NCBI GenBank assembly: GCA_008638375.1
Contig: CM018032.1
Location: 54,852,882 to 54,916,881, forward strand
Reading direction: 5' to 3'
Origin: Nyssa sinensis
Taxonomy: Eukaryota > Streptophyta > Magnoliopsida > Cornales > Nyssaceae
DNA: 64,000 nucleotides
The notes beneath the pieces were generated by a model. The model was given only the letters and a program-made list of their open reading frames with translations, was not told the DNA's origin and made no database searches. Below are positions 63,330 to 64,000 of this stretch, one piece after another (the stretch's first letter is position 1; each line of letters opens with the position of its first letter). A program made the position numbers and the translations under genes.

Positions 63330-64000
63330 CTAGCTAGCTAGCTAGTCTTCAACTACGATTTTACATAGTATGACAATCTTTATAATTTATTACGTATTTT
63401 GTGAACTATTTCACGTAAAATTCATTATATAATTATAAATATAAATGTCATCATATACATGTGATGAGGTGGTGATTGATCTATACAAATGCTATATTGA
63501 AGATATTTGCAATGTTATTTGATGTTTTGAAAATGCTCATCAACAAGGGGGTCATATTTTTTAGTGATGCACTTCATCTATTGGATTTTAATATCCTCGT
63601 CTAGTCTCCGGGTTTTTTTTTTTTTCTCTAGAATGGCGAATATTAAATAGGTTTTGAATAATGAACTTAAAATTGATTTGAGTTTTAGGTTCTTTTCTTT
63701 TGTAAGAGAGGGCAAATTATAGTAATTATGTAAGGTCGTGTTTGGACAGCCACATGAAATAAATGGCCAACAACATACTACATATTCTGCATTGCTATTC
63801 AAGGACAAGGCTTCTTTTCTTTTTTTTTTCCTCAATTTTTCTCAAAATACTTTGGTTGCATAATATAATATGCATCCGAAGTCATATTGTTCAAATCCCG
63901 AGGACGAGCTAAGATAGCAAAACAAGGAAACATAAGTATTGTGGGACCTCAGATCCTAGGTCAATTTTTGGTGATACCTTTTGGGGTCAATTCATATGCT
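63330..64000. other. 3' flank of the HMA gene, no gene seen
   Basis: A (CTAG)n run of about five units begins at the stop codon itself (63326-63345). AT-rich DNA follows; its first 200-300 bp probably hold the 3' UTR. Two poly(T) tracts lie at 63614-63625 and about 63818-63829. No coding exon was recognised up to the window end. Confidence 0.5.

Overview
This window is nuclear DNA from a flowering plant, probably a eudicot; the species cannot be told from sequence alone. The evidence is split genes with GT-AG introns, four recognisable plant gene families (NAC, PH-RCC1-FYVE-BRX, tau-class GST, plant HMA protein), a Ty1/copia retrotransposon with a plant-type primer-binding site, many (TA)n microsatellites and AT-rich DNA full of short foldback and MITE-like repeats. 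I rebuilt five protein-coding genes by joining exons by hand. Every junction keeps the reading frame, and all but the short first exon of the HMA gene are supported by family similarity.

Layout: (1) 1037-13371, minus: an 11-exon gene for a secreted protein of about 412 aa, conserved in plants but of unknown role. It has a 14-nt microexon, and a decayed 5.06-kb copia element (7377-12432) sits in intron 1 in the same orientation. (2) 13372-19241: no gene; it holds a 530-bp foldback element, a MITE and another dispersed repeat. (3) 19242-25206, minus: a six-exon NAC transcription factor of 665 aa of the NAC045/NAC086/NAC028-like type, with two C-terminal hydrophobic segments; its introns carry nested foldback elements. 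(4) 25207-32458: no gene seen. (5) 32459-43502, minus: a nine-exon PRAF-type gene (PH, RCC1 repeats, FYVE, coiled coil, BRX) of 1092 aa. An 88-bp near-perfect palindrome lies about 0.4-0.5 kb upstream of its start codon. (6) 43503-57764: a 14-kb stretch with repeats but no supported gene. (7) 57765-59266, minus: a two-exon tau-class glutathione S-transferase of 220 aa, with a MITE and a tRNA-derived SINE in its single intron. (8) 61997-63329, plus: a three-exon HMA metal-binding protein of about 124 aa, whose second intron contains a tandem duplicate of half of exon 2.

The genes do not form a pathway; this is ordinary plant gene order with independent genes. The most interesting points are structural: the microexon, the sense-oriented retrotransposon in an intron, the upstream palindrome, the half-exon duplication, the membrane-tail architecture of the NAC protein, and several small repeat families that recur inside this one window. 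I found no CRISPR array, operon, rRNA or convincing tRNA gene.
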